A stretch of DNA of 64,000 bases. It comes from Meandrina meandrites (Eukaryota; Cnidaria; Anthozoa; Scleractinia; Meandrinidae). The DNA lies in assembly GCA_963693305.1 (NCBI GenBank), contig OY855910.1, forward strand, positions 19,932,362-19,996,361. The letters are read 5' to 3'. This document shows, in pieces, positions 12,023 to 24,700 of the stretch (position 1 is the stretch's first letter; every line of letters begins with the position of its first letter). The notes beneath the pieces were generated by a model, which did no database searches, was not told the origin of the DNA, and saw only the letters and a program-made list of their open reading frames with translations. Made by a program: the position numbers and the translations under genes.

Positions 12023-15000
12023 ATGTGCAAAACAGCAAAAGGCAAAACAAAAACAAACTGAGAAAACCCTGGAGACTGAAATTTTAAAGCTTGAACAAAA
12101 GCTTGATGATAACATTACTGATGACGAGAAGTGTGAAACCCGTGCGAAATTGGAGATTAAGAAACAAAGCCTAGAGCAAGTGATCAGCTACAAAACCCAA
12201 GGTTCTATTATTAGGTCCATAACACGTTGGTATAATGAAGGGGAGAAAAATACAAAATATTTCTTTGGGTTGGAAAAAAGTCATTTCAATAGTAAAACCA
12301 TATGAAATTTAAAAATCGATGATAACACCGTCCTAAATACAGGTCAAGAAATTCTAAATGAAGCGAGATGCTTTTACTAGACACTCTACACTTCAAACAA
12401 CACCTCTCCACAGAATTTTATTGGTGAAGACCTATTTTTTCAACAAAACAATCAATGTAAAATAAGTGACGACGAAAGACAACTTTGCGAAGGCTTCCTA
12501 ACGGCTGCAGAATGTTTAGAAAGGCTAAAAAATATGGAATCAAACAAGACCCCTGGGACCGATGGAATTCCGGCTGAATTCTATAAAGTCTTTTGGAATG
12601 ACATCAAGTCCTTTTTCCTCGCCTCTATTAACGCCTCCTATGCGAAAGGCCTTGATCCTTTCTATATCACAGCGGCGAGGATTAATAACTTTAATTCCAA
12701 AAAAAGATAAATCTCTGTGTTATATTAAGAACTGGAGACCTATCTCACTTCTGAACTGTGATTACAAAATCGCTGCAAAAGCAGTCACTTGTAGAATAGA
12801 AAAGTCTTGCCTTCAGTGATAAATAGCGATCAAACAGGCTTTCTAAAAAATAGGTTTATTGGTGAAAATATAAGGCTGCTAAATAGTATCATAAGCTATG
12901 CAGATATCGAAAAACTTCCGGGACTTCTTCTCTTTATCGATTTCGAAAAAGCATTTGACACCCTTGAATGGATCTTCATTGAAAAATCTCTGAAATATTA
13001 TAACTTTGGGAATTATCTTATTTCTTGGATAAAACTCTTTTATACTGACATCAGTAGCAGCATACGAAACAATGGTTGGACATCGGATTTCTTTAGTTTA
13101 AGTAGAGGCGTACTTCAAGGCTGTCCCCTGTCCCCGTATCTTTTTATCTTATGTGCTGAAATTCTGGGGGCAGCAATAAGACGAGATAAACTAATCCATG
13201 GCATTCAAATTTCGGACAAGGAGTGTAAAGTCAGCCAACATGCCGATGATACTACGCTCATTTTGGACAAAGCCCTCGTTAGAAAGATCCTTTTTGCTAC
13301 TCGATTTTTTTGCCAAATTGTCAGGCCTGAAAGTTAATCTTGAGAACACAGAGGCTCTCTGGATCGGGTCTTTTAAAAACCAAATGGATAAGCTAGCAAT
13401 AAAACAAAATAACAAATGGACTTATCGGAAGGTTAAATCCCTTGGAGTATGGTTTTCGACCATTGAAGAAGAAGCTGCCATGCTAAATTACCAGGAAAAA
13501 AAGGAAAAAATCTCTAAAATCCTAAGTTGTTGGCAGTTAAGAAGATTAACACTGATAGGTAAAATAACTGTCACAAAAAGTTTAGCTGCATCTCAGCTTG
13601 TCTATGTCTTGTCGCCCTTACCGTCCTCGCAACCGTATCTAAAAGAAATTCATCAAATTTTGTATAAATAAATTTTCTTTGGGATGGAAAATGGGATAAA
13701 ATTAAAAGGAGTGTGATGTTAAATGAATACAAAGACGGTGGACTAAAAATGTTAGATATCCAATCCTTCAATTGGGCTTTGAAAACCAAATGGGTACAGA
13801 AGTACCTCGATGACAGCAACCATGCAAAATGGAAACTTTTTTTGACTACTTTATTGAGAAACATGATGGCAAATTACTTCTGACGGGGAACTTAAACCAA
13901 GCTGATGTAGCTGGTTTAAATATTCAAGATACTTTTACTAAAGAGGTAATTGAAATTTGGTCAAACCTAAATTATGAAGAAAACCCAACACACAGTGGAA
14001 ATTCGCCGATTTGGTACAATTCCCTTATAAGGATTGCAAACCAACCCATCTTCTACTGAAATTGGTCCCGTACAGGAGTTGATCAAGTCAAAGACATTTT
14101 AGATCATAAATCTGAGTTTTTAAAGTATAACGATTTTAAATCTCGCTATAAAGTTAAGACCACCTTTCTAATGTACTACGGTGTTGTGTACGCCCTGACA
14201 AAATTGAAAAAGCCTCTTCAGGATCAAGTTACAATGAATTCCACAAATCAGCCAACTTGTGGTCAAAAGCTAACATCGTCTTAAAACATTTTTAAAGAAG
14301 CTAATACCAATTAATCATTAAAAGAATCACTTCAACACCTGCTAAAAGCCAGAGAAAATGGATAACAGACTGTGAAAATTACCAAAGCTCGATAGAATGG
14401 AATAAATGGTATATTCTACCCTTTTTTTGCACCAAAGAAACTAAACTTCAAACCTTCCAGTTCAAACTCCTACACAGAAGAATTGCTACGAACAACTTCC
14501 TTTATAAAATAGGTGTTTCTCTAACGGACTCCTGTACCTTCTGTGGACGAGACACAGGAGCCCTGATCCACCTCTTCTGGGAATGTGAGTTTGTTCAAAA
14601 GTTTTGGCAAAACGTACAATACTGGTTGATACAGCATCAGGTTCAGCCTACTTACCTGCCTGGGATTAGTCAATGATACTGAGGATACACTTTTACATCA
14701 TGCACTTCTAATTGGCAGATATCACATCTACTCCTCGAAAGTAAAGAAAACCCAGCCGAATTTACATGTATTTTCGCAAACGTTCTTAAAGTGCCAAGAA
14801 ATTGAAAAATGTTTTGCCTATAAGACGAAGTCTGTTAAGAAATACAACTCAAAATGGCACCGTTTCAAATGAACTGTGACTTTAGTGTACTTGTTTTAAT
14901 ATAATCCTCTATTGTTACTTAATCTTTGTTTTAACTGCACTCTTCTTTCAAGACCTCTGCATTAGGATTGCGTCCTCTCTCTTTTTTTTTCTCTTTTTTT

Positions 15001-15090
15001 TTTCTTAGCCTTTTCAATTTCTGTTTCATTGTTCTTTTTTTCGTCCTTATGTATGTGTCGTATTGTTAACTGCTCAAAAAAAAAAAGTTT
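12023..15090 (+). pseudogene. L1/Tx1-like LINE, 5'-truncated and frameshifted reverse transcriptase
   Basis: Reading several frames from about 12050 to 14870 gives a degraded L1-type ORF2 lacking the endonuclease. Upstream is an ITRWYNEGEKNTKYFFGLEK-like segment. Then come RT motifs: IPKKDKSLCYIKNWRPISLL (12562-12819 frame), GLLLFIDFEKAFDT and GVLQGCPLSPYLFIL (12807-13337), and an ADD-type catalytic box in QHADDTTLILD. A C-terminal Cys-rich knuckle (TFCGRDTGALIHLFWEC) lies near 14530-14590. Frameshifts and stops separate these, so it is inactive. The 3' end is near an A-rich run at about 15076-15090. It abuts the TTAA element, which probably inserted into this LINE and took its 5' side with the lost left arm. 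Confidence 0.8.
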
Positions 15091-15853
15091 TCAATCATCT
15101 CATAAGTGGCAATTAATTAGTGGATTTTTTGACCTTGGTTGACCTTTTAATGTCAGATGGGTTGTTAACCTTATTAAGGTGCTCAAGAGAAAAATCTATA
15201 TGGTCATAAAAGTTTGCAAGCATCTGTTAAACTTCTAAAGAACACAGCTGCATGCTTTGGGCTTATTTAAGGTATCAGTATACCCCAAATGACCATCTGT
15301 TGTTTGAGCTGCTTTACCCCTTCACGTTTATGATTCTAAAAGCTTCAGAATTAAAGATTATGAAGACATATTCATTTGTAGTTGAAAAATTAATTTTACA
15401 CAAATTGAGCGCTTAACTTTCAAAAGTACCGAGGTTCACAAATCCAGTTCGTTTCCAGTCGGATTTGAATGGGAGAAAATGGCAACATGGCTATGTGTTC
15501 TTCACAACTTCCTTTGAAAATCTGTCGGGGAATATTTATTACTTGTCTGGTTTCTTTTTAACATGCAGTTGAACGGTGCAAGTAAAGAAAACAACCACTC
15601 CCGTTGGTAAAATAGCCATAACTTTTGAAAGAGGATAAAAATTAAAATTCCCCAACACTGTTTTGTTGCCCAATTATTGGGCAACGTTCTTGTTAAATTT
15701 CATCAAAAAAAGTTGAAACTTATGAAAAACGAAGGTAAAATGTGCACCACACTCTTCCAAACTTTGGTTTTGAGATACGATGAAAAATTTACTTTGCGGC
15801 GTTCTTCCAGTGTTATTAGATTAAATACACAAGACGTGTGAAATGATCATGAA
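15091..15853. other. No gene seen
   Basis: AT-rich sequence without recognisable domains, splice-bounded exons or clear repeat ends. Confidence 0.4.
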
Positions 15854-16658
15854 GGGCCGATTCGCACTAGCGGACAAGTTTTAAATGTCATAATATTTTT
15901 GACAAAAACAAAATTGTCGCGACAAGTCAGAGACATTTTGAAGAAAACAAAAGGTGAAATTATTATTACAATAGCTCTGCACGTGCTTCTGGCATCCTTG
16001 TACATTTCTCGGCACGGTCGTCTTGTGCAAACATCAAATAATCAGGCAGGTCCACGTGGTGAAAAATTTAAAACGATTTGCATTTGAAGTGTGCGTGAAG
16101 TGATGTTTTTGTGTTGACCTGCAGGGAAAATGTGGCAAGTAAACTATTTCTATTCCCCTCCATTTATCGGCACAAACTGGTTCCCTCCGCATTCATTTGT
16201 TCCAACCCCGGTATTACCATCCTTCCATGACCTCACCTCGGCACACAAACATGTTTTGCCGCCTATGGCGGAAAAATTTTGCCTGTTGTGTTTTAGTACA
16301 ATCCAGACCAAACACAATAGCCAACCAACAACGTATTGTTATCTGGGGCGAATGCGACTTGTCATGACTTGTCCTGCCTTGAGGCAGGACATCGGCCCCT
16401 TTGAAGATTTGTCCGTTTTGACAAAATTTGCACTTGTCCAACAAGTCGTTCGCACTTGTTTTTGCGATTGTTTGACAAAATGTATCATGCGTGCAACGCG
16501 GACCAATCATAAGACAACTGCTTCTTTGTTTTCATGAATTGTTTGACAAGTTCTAGGTCTCAAAAGATGTATTCGCACTTGTTTTCTGTAACAAGTGACA
16601 CACAAGTGATGAAATCTACCAATTGTTACAAAATTTGTCCGCTAGTGCGAATTGGCCC
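15854..16658. mobile_element. MITE with GGGCCGATTCGCAC termini
   Basis: GGGCCGATTCGCACTAGCGG at 15854 is matched inverted by CCGCTAGTGCGAATTGGCCC ending at 16658. GAA lies on both sides, compatible with a 3-bp duplication of the PIF/Harbinger type. The internal 135-aa ORF (16130-16537) has no recognisable domain and is probably fortuitous. A CCTGCCTTGAGGCAGG hairpin sits inside. Confidence 0.65.
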
Positions 16659-16817
16659 GAAGTGAAGGGTCATTTTACTTAATTTTTTATATAGTTCTTA
16701 TATCATTGTCATCATATTGTAAATATTTTAATTTTTATTCTTATTCCTGTATTTGGCTCTTTCTAATATTTTTACTATTGTAACTATTGATATGTATTTT
16801 ATAAATTGCAATAATTT

Positions 16818-16820
16818 AAT

Positions 16821-16852
<32 letters not shown>

Positions 16853-16853
16853 A
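16818..16853. repeat. (TTTA)n simple repeat
   Basis: About nine TTTA units, possibly the tail of a neighbouring retroposon. Confidence 0.85.
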
Positions 16854-17135
16854 GAGAACTGGTATCAATTACAAAGCAGTCTCAATCTGTCAAACATGGA
16901 ACTAATCCTGATGTCAGTGAGGATATTTCCACTCCTGCAAGCAGAGAAACGATCAAGGAAATCATGCTTTTAGCTAGCACTTCATCTAAATCTTTGTCAA
17001 CTCTTTCATCATTTCTCGTTTTGGTAATTTCTTCGCACTTTAATGGGATAAGAACTTTTCCTGTTTTTCTTTGACATGACTGAGTAAATTCACATAGACA
17101 AGATCCTTCCTAGCATCAAGAGATTTGTCATTCTG

Positions 17136-17537
17136 ATGTATGACAGAGAGAGAACTGATGAAAGTGTAAATAAGGCCAAGCAAACATTGTCAAAACAGAA
17201 AGGGAGGGAAATAGAGAACATTCCACAAACAGAAGATGCCATATGCCAACATGTCCTTCAAGCAGGATATCAGGCTGGTCATGTGTGGGGCCAGGCCCTC
17301 CTGAGAGCACCCCAACTACCAAGCCCAGACGAATTCAGTTGGAGATGGAAAAATGCTTTTGCACACTGGGAAGTTAAGTGGACAAACCTGCCACCTGCTG
17401 GTGTGGTGTGTCGAGCTGTCGTGAAGTGTAGATGTGTAAAAGGCTGAAGAGGACAATGAAGATGTGTGAAAGAAAATTTGCCCTACACATTGTTGTGCAA
17501 ATGTGGTGGTTGTCAGTGCCACAGATGATTGAGACAA
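17136..17537 (+). pseudogene. Fragment of a transposon-associated Cys-rich-tail gene
   Basis: The reading frame contains DAICQHVLQAGYQAGHVWGQ, then LLRAPQLPSPDEFSWRWKN, and ends in a Cys-rich stretch (CRAVVKCRCVKG, with more CxC motifs after a frameshift near 17447). From memory, proteins with this layout recur as multicopy, uncharacterised, transposon-associated genes in invertebrate genomes. The upstream sequence at about 16860-17030 (polar, Ser/Thr-rich) may belong to the same relic. No catalytic domain is visible, and its function is unknown. Confidence 0.45.
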
Positions 17538-18634
17538 CCCTGATCCTCCTACACTTTCATCTATTGTACATTATAACATTCTTAAGTGTAAATCACAATT
17601 TACATATATAGTATTAACTTTGCATTTACAGCTCAAATATAAACACAATATGGTTGGCGGTCATTTAAAAAAAATGTCGCCTCCCCACTGACAAAATGTT
17701 CCCTGTGACTTCAAGTATTAGTGTGCCAAGTTTCATGCTTTTATCGCGCTTTTACGGAAGGAGCATTTTGTAAAGGCTTAATTTATTATCTGTTGAGCTA
17801 CAGTGTAATTAACCATGGTAGCCCATTCAGCTAGTAGGCTGGTATCAATGGAGCTTGCATCTAAAATAAATTTACATGAGAATTTAAAAAGAATAAAAGA
17901 TACTAAGCAAATTAATTACAATGGCACTTAATTACAATGATATTTACAAAGAAATTTAAAAAGATAACAAGTACATGTACTAAGCTAAACTACAATGATA
18001 TTTACAAAAGAAGGCTAAAACAAAAACATTGCTAAAATATTATGATGAAAAGAAATGTTTCACTAGGCAGCAAAAAGTCTGTATATTGTTGGTGCTTGCT
18101 ATATTTAAAGGGAGTTCATTAAAAAGTTTTGTGCCACTGAAAAGAAAGGTGTTTTTCCATAATTTAATTTGGCCTCTGGCAGAGAAAGCCTAACCCTTTG
18201 CTTGGTAATATACCGGTAGTTATGAATGTTGCTAAAACTAGTAACATATGATCTAAAGTAGCTCAGAAATAAAAATGGAGACAAAGAAATACAGGTGTCC
18301 TCTTCTTGGAATAAGTTCCACAGTTGGTATATGATCCAAGGTAAAGCAAATTTCATTCTTTCTGAGCTAGATGCTGGGTAAATGTTTTCTTTATGCCACT
18401 TAACAATATCAAACACGTTTTTAATGACTTCATCTCATTAGTGCACAAGAAAATCTAGATTGAAAAATACATCATGAGGCATTCGATTCTGTCCAATGGC
18501 AGTACAATACATAGCATCAGTTAGTTATACATTAATTGTGCCCTGATCATGTGTACTAGTTTTGTATTGTATTGCAATTTCACTTTTGGTTCGCCTTAGA
18601 CCTGGGAATTCGTCTTTGTCTTTTACATCCCGCC
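17538..18634. other. No gene seen
   Basis: AT-rich sequence with short direct repeats (TTTACAAAGAAATTTAAAAAG-like at about 17940-18020). The minus-strand ORF at 18105-18416 has no recognisable feature. Confidence 0.35.
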
Positions 18635-20175
18635 ATGCCTCCCAAAAAGCGTAATTCAAAAAAGTCTTGTACCCAAGAACCTGACAACACTTGGTTAACT
18701 CAGTTTTGTCTCGATCACAAACTTCCAGACAGTCTCATGGACGTTTTGGCTGAACACCAAATAAAAACAGAATCACTCCTCGCTGAGTTTACCGAGCAGG
18801 ATTTTGTAGAGATGAAACTTGTTGTTGGGCAGAATATACTCCTACGCCTAGTGATAGCCAATCACTCCAAACTGTCATCCTCAGATGCCTCCCTGACCAT
18901 CTCATTCTCCAGCGTGGCCTCTCCTTCACCAACGGTCTCTTCGCAACCTTCATTGCTGCCTGCCTTCAAGCTCGAAGACGAGATTGCGAAAATCAAAGCC
19001 GAGTTTTGCGATTCAAAGTCACTGCTTCTCCTCCTCAAAAGTCTGACTACTTGACTGAACAGGCACCTGCAACAAAAGCCTCAAGCTCTTCAAATGACTC
19101 TAATGAGTCAGAAGGTAAGCCACTATTAACTTCTGATCTTATTTATGGTCGTGATGGGAAGCATTTAAAGCCTCTGCAATTGACTTTTGTGCAAGTCATG
19201 CTAGGGAACTTAAAGTTACTGGAGTCCATTATGTCCAAAAGTCCCTCGGAAGCGACAGATTACATCAGTTATCTCAAGTTTTTGGCCATCAAGGGAATCT
19301 TAGCCTTTGATCAAGACTATGATGCCACAAAATCATGGGACAACATAAGCATGGGAAGTAACATGGACAACCTTACTGCCCAGTATTTTCACACAGCAGT
19401 TGCCCGACACCCTCTTCTACCTCTTGTGCTAATGATGGATGCAGTTCTACGAATAAGGAGTTTTGTTTCTGTTGGAATTTTAGCCCTAACGGCTGCCCTA
19501 GTATGCAGTCTTGTAGGTTCAAACATATTTGTATACACTGTTTTCAACCCCACAAAGGCAAAGCTTGCACTGGCGTCGCTGGTTCTAACAGAAAATCGGA
19601 CAAATGACTTTCTACATGCCCAGTTAATGAACCTGGAACCTTTACACTTGAAGACCCTTGTTTAACTACCTTATCCCCACTCGAGGATTGCCCTTTCAAA
19701 TGCTACACTTGGGAAAAAGAACTTTGGAATGACCCTGATAGAGAATTTATTCTTAATTCTTAATGCCTTCGCAATGGTTTCAAGCTCATTCCAGAATCTG
19801 ATACATCTTGTGTTGACAGCTACATGTATGATAACAATACCTACGCTAGTGCTACGTGTGCTGAATTTAAACCAGATATATATATGGACAATATATTTCT
19901 AAAGGAACTTGCTTTAGTTTTTTGAGTTGCCCCTAAACCCCAGTGTATTCATTCTGTCGGCCGCATTCCTAAAAAAGACTTGTGGAAATCTCACCTGATA
20001 ACAGATTGCAGCCGTCCTTATGCTTATCACTCAATGATCACATCAAACGCGACCTGGAGTCTTTTCGTATGAATTCCATTGACACTGCGGTGTCGTTTTC
20101 TTCAACTGATTGTTTCTATGCTATCACTTCATGCTGGCCATTGTCTAAGTGCTGCTGTACCTCAGGGTGCAGCTA
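18635..20175 (+). pseudogene. Degenerate DIRS-like (tyrosine-recombinase) retrotransposon fragment
   Basis: The first frame starts at 18635 with a basic MPPKKRNSKKS leader followed by a SAM-like helical region (WLTQFCLDHKLPDSLMDVLA). A frameshift near 19010 leads to the 19006-19665 frame, with the gag-like segment YLKFLAIKGILAFDQDYDAT. A further broken frame (19700-20180) contains WNDPDREFIL, then GRIPKKDLWKSHLITDCSRP, which resembles the N-terminal part of a DIRS/Ngaro reverse transcriptase. No recombinase or terminal repeats are seen. The assignment rests on remembered family layout; a Gypsy-like origin for the gag part cannot be excluded. Confidence 0.5.
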
Positions 20176-21350
20176 GGGGAATTGATCAAGTCGCTGCAGG
20201 TACATGTGGATGGATTTTGTGAAGGAATTGTGGCCAGCTGTGGCTAAGAAGGGTAGCATGTCTCGCAGTGTCTGCAGCTGCAGCTTCCAATTTCCTGTAC
20301 ACTTCAACCTTAAAATAAAGTTGAAAATCGTTTTCATGTATTGGAGCCAAAGGTGGGCTTTTCAAATGTTATGCATGGAGTTCTTCTCTTTTTGCATTAT
20401 GTTCTTCACCATGTGCAGGACACTTACAAAATCCATGTGCAGCCATACATTTACATATATAAACACTTACGTAATTACAATACAAACAGTAACATGTTAA
20501 CCTAGGCACAAACATCACTACATCCAAGATATACACAAAAAGGAAAGAATGGAAAAAAATGAAGGAAAGAAGAAAAAATATTTGTACATAAGAAAAGCAA
20601 AAACAAAAGGGGGGTTAAAGAAATGACGTTAGAAATTAATTTTTGGATTCGATGTGAACATGAGTAAAGGTTTTTCCTAATTGCTGTAATGTTTAGTGAG
20701 CTTATTATGTTTTGCTGCCATTTGTTGCTCAATGTCATAGACTATTTTAATCTTGGCTAGGAAAACTTTTAAGGGCGATGTCGCATTGTTCAATTTGCAC
20801 TTATAGATAAAAAATCTTTGCCACGAGTATCAGATACCTCCAATTCACTCAAAACGGCCCTTGAAAGGCAAAATGCATCCTTGTTTTTCACAAGAATCAC
20901 GTTTAAGAACTTTTTGGCTCGTGCATGTGCAAAAGTCAAAGTTTTGGACGATGAACCATCCTACCACTTTAGGCTTTTTGTTTTTTTTTCTCTTTTCCTT
21001 TTTCTCTTCTTCCTTTCTTTTTGCTGCAGGGTTTGGCCTTCTACCAGGCTTCTTTTGAGTAGAAGAATTTCCGCGAAAGCGCAAACGAGGCTAAAACTAC
21101 TTACCAAGGTCAAGCAAGGGGTGGAAAGGGGAAATTTTCCTCTGAGTTTTTCACTAAAATTTTGAAGCATTTTGGTGAATATTTCAAGCTCCGTCAATCT
21201 AATCATGCTGGTTTAGGTATCGTTGGAAAGGTCTTGTTCTGCTTTACAATTTGAACATAGATGTCGCCTTTTTGGGTAAAAGGTGATGATGTCACAAGCG
21301 GGACAAATGCCAGGATCCTTTATGGCCGGTTTAGGGCGGTTCAGGAGTCA
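20176..21350. other. No gene seen; low-complexity pyrimidine tract
   Basis: A T/C-rich stretch at about 20975-21030 creates ORFs on both strands (Phe/Leu-rich on one, Lys/Glu-rich on the other) that I regard as spurious. Confidence 0.35.
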
Positions 21351-21720
21351 ATGGGTTAAGGAATCTAGGTGTGCTAACAGTGCACGTTTATTGGCTGATC
21401 TGTTTCTCCACACATTCCACTCCGCAGTATATTGCGTGTTCAAAACTATAAAGCCAGACATAACAAAGGCCGTTGCATTTAGCAACACCTTTCGTTATAT
21501 CGATGATTTATTCAGCGTCAATATAACAAGACTTTCGGACCTTCTATCCCCTATATTTACCCCTCAGTCCTGGAACTAAAGGAAACCACACCAGTTGGCA
21601 TCAATGGAAGTGTGTTATCTCAACACGAAAATCAGTCGTGGAGATGGTTAAACACACCCTTTCATATCAGCATCTATGACAAGAGAGATGACTTTACATT
21701 TCAGATTCTCAATTTTCAGT
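21351..21720 (+). pseudogene. Reverse-transcriptase fragment with YIDDL box
   Basis: The frame ending at 21579 reads AFSNTFRYIDDLFSVN, the YxDD catalytic box of a reverse transcriptase. After a frameshift, ELKETT and SIYDKRDDFTFQILNF continue the downstream palm/thumb region. Only about 120 codons remain. The family (Penelope-like or another invertebrate RT) is not settled by this fragment. Confidence 0.5.
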
Positions 21721-24700
21721 AATTGTGAAGAAGAGCTTCCCTCAACCCACAGACTACGGACTGCTGAGTTTCCCAAAACAGACATTTTACTGTAAAATAG
21801 AGCATTAAAAGCCGGAGGAAACCAGAGACAGAAAGCAATAAGACCAGATAAATTTTGTATTTCATTGTAGTACATCATCTACTTACTTGACTGCTTGCCA
21901 AGATTTTCTTTTATACGAAGTTATATTTGTAATAAATAGTATCACCTGCACAATTTTCAATTGCTCATTTGTTTGAGGAAAAAATAAGTATCTGGAAAAA
22001 GTAAGACCTGTTGAACATTTCAAAAAATTGTTTTCTTCGATTATTGAGGCTGAGAGTTATGTGGATGCGAGATTATTTTTTGAGGGCATCATAACCAAAT
22101 GTTTACGTTTGTGTTCTGGGTTTCGTTGGGGATATTTCTTTTTCTGGGAAGACAAGAGGAGGAAGGAATTGTTGCTACAGCAATTTGAGGCCACTTTGGC
22201 AAGGGCCAGAGGCACACCATCTAATATAAAAATTAGTAATAATGTTGAAGTAGTTTCAGTATTTACGGCATAGAGCAAGAGGTGTAGCAGAGGTTTGGTA
22301 GCAAGAGTGGTTCAGAAGAAGTCGATAATATTTGTTCTCTTAAGTATATATATTTATATATATTTATTAATGTTAAAAGATTAGTGCGTTGTAGACCATA
22401 GGAAGATCATACAGATTTAGAGGGGGCGGGGGGGGGGGGGGGGGGGGGGGATCCTGAAAAATTTGTTTGCAAAAGCAAAAAAAGCCCAACTAAATTTTTT
22501 GCAGGCATGAAAAAAATTGTCTGCAGGAAGATGACACTGGAAAAAATGTTTTCACAGACAACGATACAGAAAAAAAATTGTTTGTCTTGAAAAAATTTTC
22601 ATCCCCCTGCTTCCTAAAAAATAATGGTCCGCCCATAGATAGACAAGATACAGCCGCTTATTTAGTATTCTAAATATCCTAAATCACATCAAAATAAGCC
22701 AAAATATATTTTTTCAATTCCTTTGCAATTTATGCAATACTGCTCAACAAGCATTTCAATTACCTTTAACGTTTCGACACAGGGGAGCAAAGAAAACATT
22801 GCGTGCAGAATGTAATTTAATTAAGTGAAATATTTTCACGTCTATTAAACACTACAAGCAGTTGAATGAAAGAGTTTCGTTTTCATGACTGAGAACAGCT
22901 TCCAAATAGTCAATACATGGAAATAACTATCAGATCGGAATTCAATAACTATTAAAGCGAGTTTTCATTCTGTCTTAACTACTTTTTTGCAAGTTTCAAT
23001 ATTTATGCAAATTTCGCGCGAAATGTAATTTGATTACACTGTCTTGTTTTCAAGCTCTAGATTGAATCTTGAATGGTGAAAAAAACTCTTTTTAATGAAA
23101 GTTACATTCTGTGAATGAAATCCTGCATCAGTTGAATTGAACAATCAATTGCTGACTACAATTTTATTTAATTTTCCATTTTTTTTCAAAGTAATTTTTT
23201 GTTTATGAACACAAATGTCACTTCCGGATTTTTTTCATCAAAAGATGTCGATTTCACGTTGCGTTTCCCACGGATTATAAAAAACATAGGCACGCTAAGC
23301 GTGCAGGAGTTATTTTTTCAATTGATTGGGTGGCTAAGGTAGAACTGGGTGTTAGTCCTGTTGGGATGGTCTATTTCATGGGTTGAGCTATTTGTGCATG
23401 GTTCATGTGCACGGTCTATCATGCCCACTAAGAGCTACTTTTGGAAAAATAACTCAAAAACAATTTAAAAAGAAATTGTGCAAATATTCTAAAATTAGGC
23501 TGCTTTCCCTTGTAAATATGACTATGGTGTGCAACCGATCGATGGAACCATACCGTTGAAGACAATATATACATCAGTAATTTCTTCAAAAGTAAACAGA
23601 AAAAAATATCTGGTAGTCACTTTTAAGGTTACCTTGATGTTTAACTATCCATCCCCTTTCATTCCAAGCCGAAAGAAAACCGCTAAGTACATCATGATCA
23701 GAACATAGCTTGAAAACTGTTGACAACATTTACCGTAAACATGATCACAAAATTGCAAACACGCTCTCTAAGAAAACCAAATTGACCCAGAAATTGCAAA
23801 CGAATAGCCAGATGGAACAAGAACAAAGTATTCTCGGGTTTCTGAAATGGCTTCGTTATTTTCATCATCAATATAAAACAGAAAAACCTTTCTGCAAGCA
23901 AGTACGTGTTTCTTTCGACGAACGCGAGAAACAAACAACCCACGTGACGATTTTACTTGGACTGGTAAGCTGGACTGGTACAATTTTAATTTCGCAACCA
24001 GGAGCAGAAACGTGCCCTAACTTGTAAGCGTAACATCATCAGTACCGATATTCCCACGGCCGTGCTAAAAATAGCTTTCGATGAAGTTGTGTGCCACGCT
24101 TGACTGCACACCCAAAAAGCTAGTCTTCTTTTCAGCCGTTGTTTTTTGCGTGACGAGCCCAAACAACGGCTTCAAAGGAGACTACCAAAAAGCTGTCTGT
24201 CTTTTTTTCTTTTGCCTATGAGTAAACGTAACTGCAACCGCTTTGCGTTGGGAATATTAAATACACTAAAAAGGTATTGCGTCAGCCATGGAATGCGCTG
24301 ACGTTGCAGCTTTCACTTTCGGTAGGTGACAAACAAGATTATGTTTACTTTGCATGTTTACTTCGCCAGAAGCGACGGTCGCTAATTTGTTTGCAATTTT
24401 GCGACTATTTCTTGTCGGTTTGGCCAGTTGAAGTGAATCTTTTGGCTGTTTCATCGAGGCGAGTTCAGAGATCTGAAGAAAATAAATTTGGCCGACGTAA
24501 ACACTTGCAAGCATTACGTCATTGGTACGGAAATAACCGCATTGCACCGCCATACTACTAAAGATAGCCATCAACAATGCGAAACTTGAAACGCGAGACT
24601 CGCACAACGACTACTATACCTTCCTACGGCCCTCACTCGCGGCACAAATGATGATTTTCTCTCGTGTGCCATCACCACGTTGTCAAAACACCTAATTCAA

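Noticed and set aside
16130..16537. 135-aa plus-strand ORF and its opposite-strand partner
   Set aside because: It lies wholly inside a MITE, has no recognisable domain and is open on both strands.
20818..21206. Overlapping ORFs on both strands near 21 kb
   Set aside because: They are created by a pyrimidine-rich tract giving Phe/Leu runs on one strand and Lys/Glu runs on the other.
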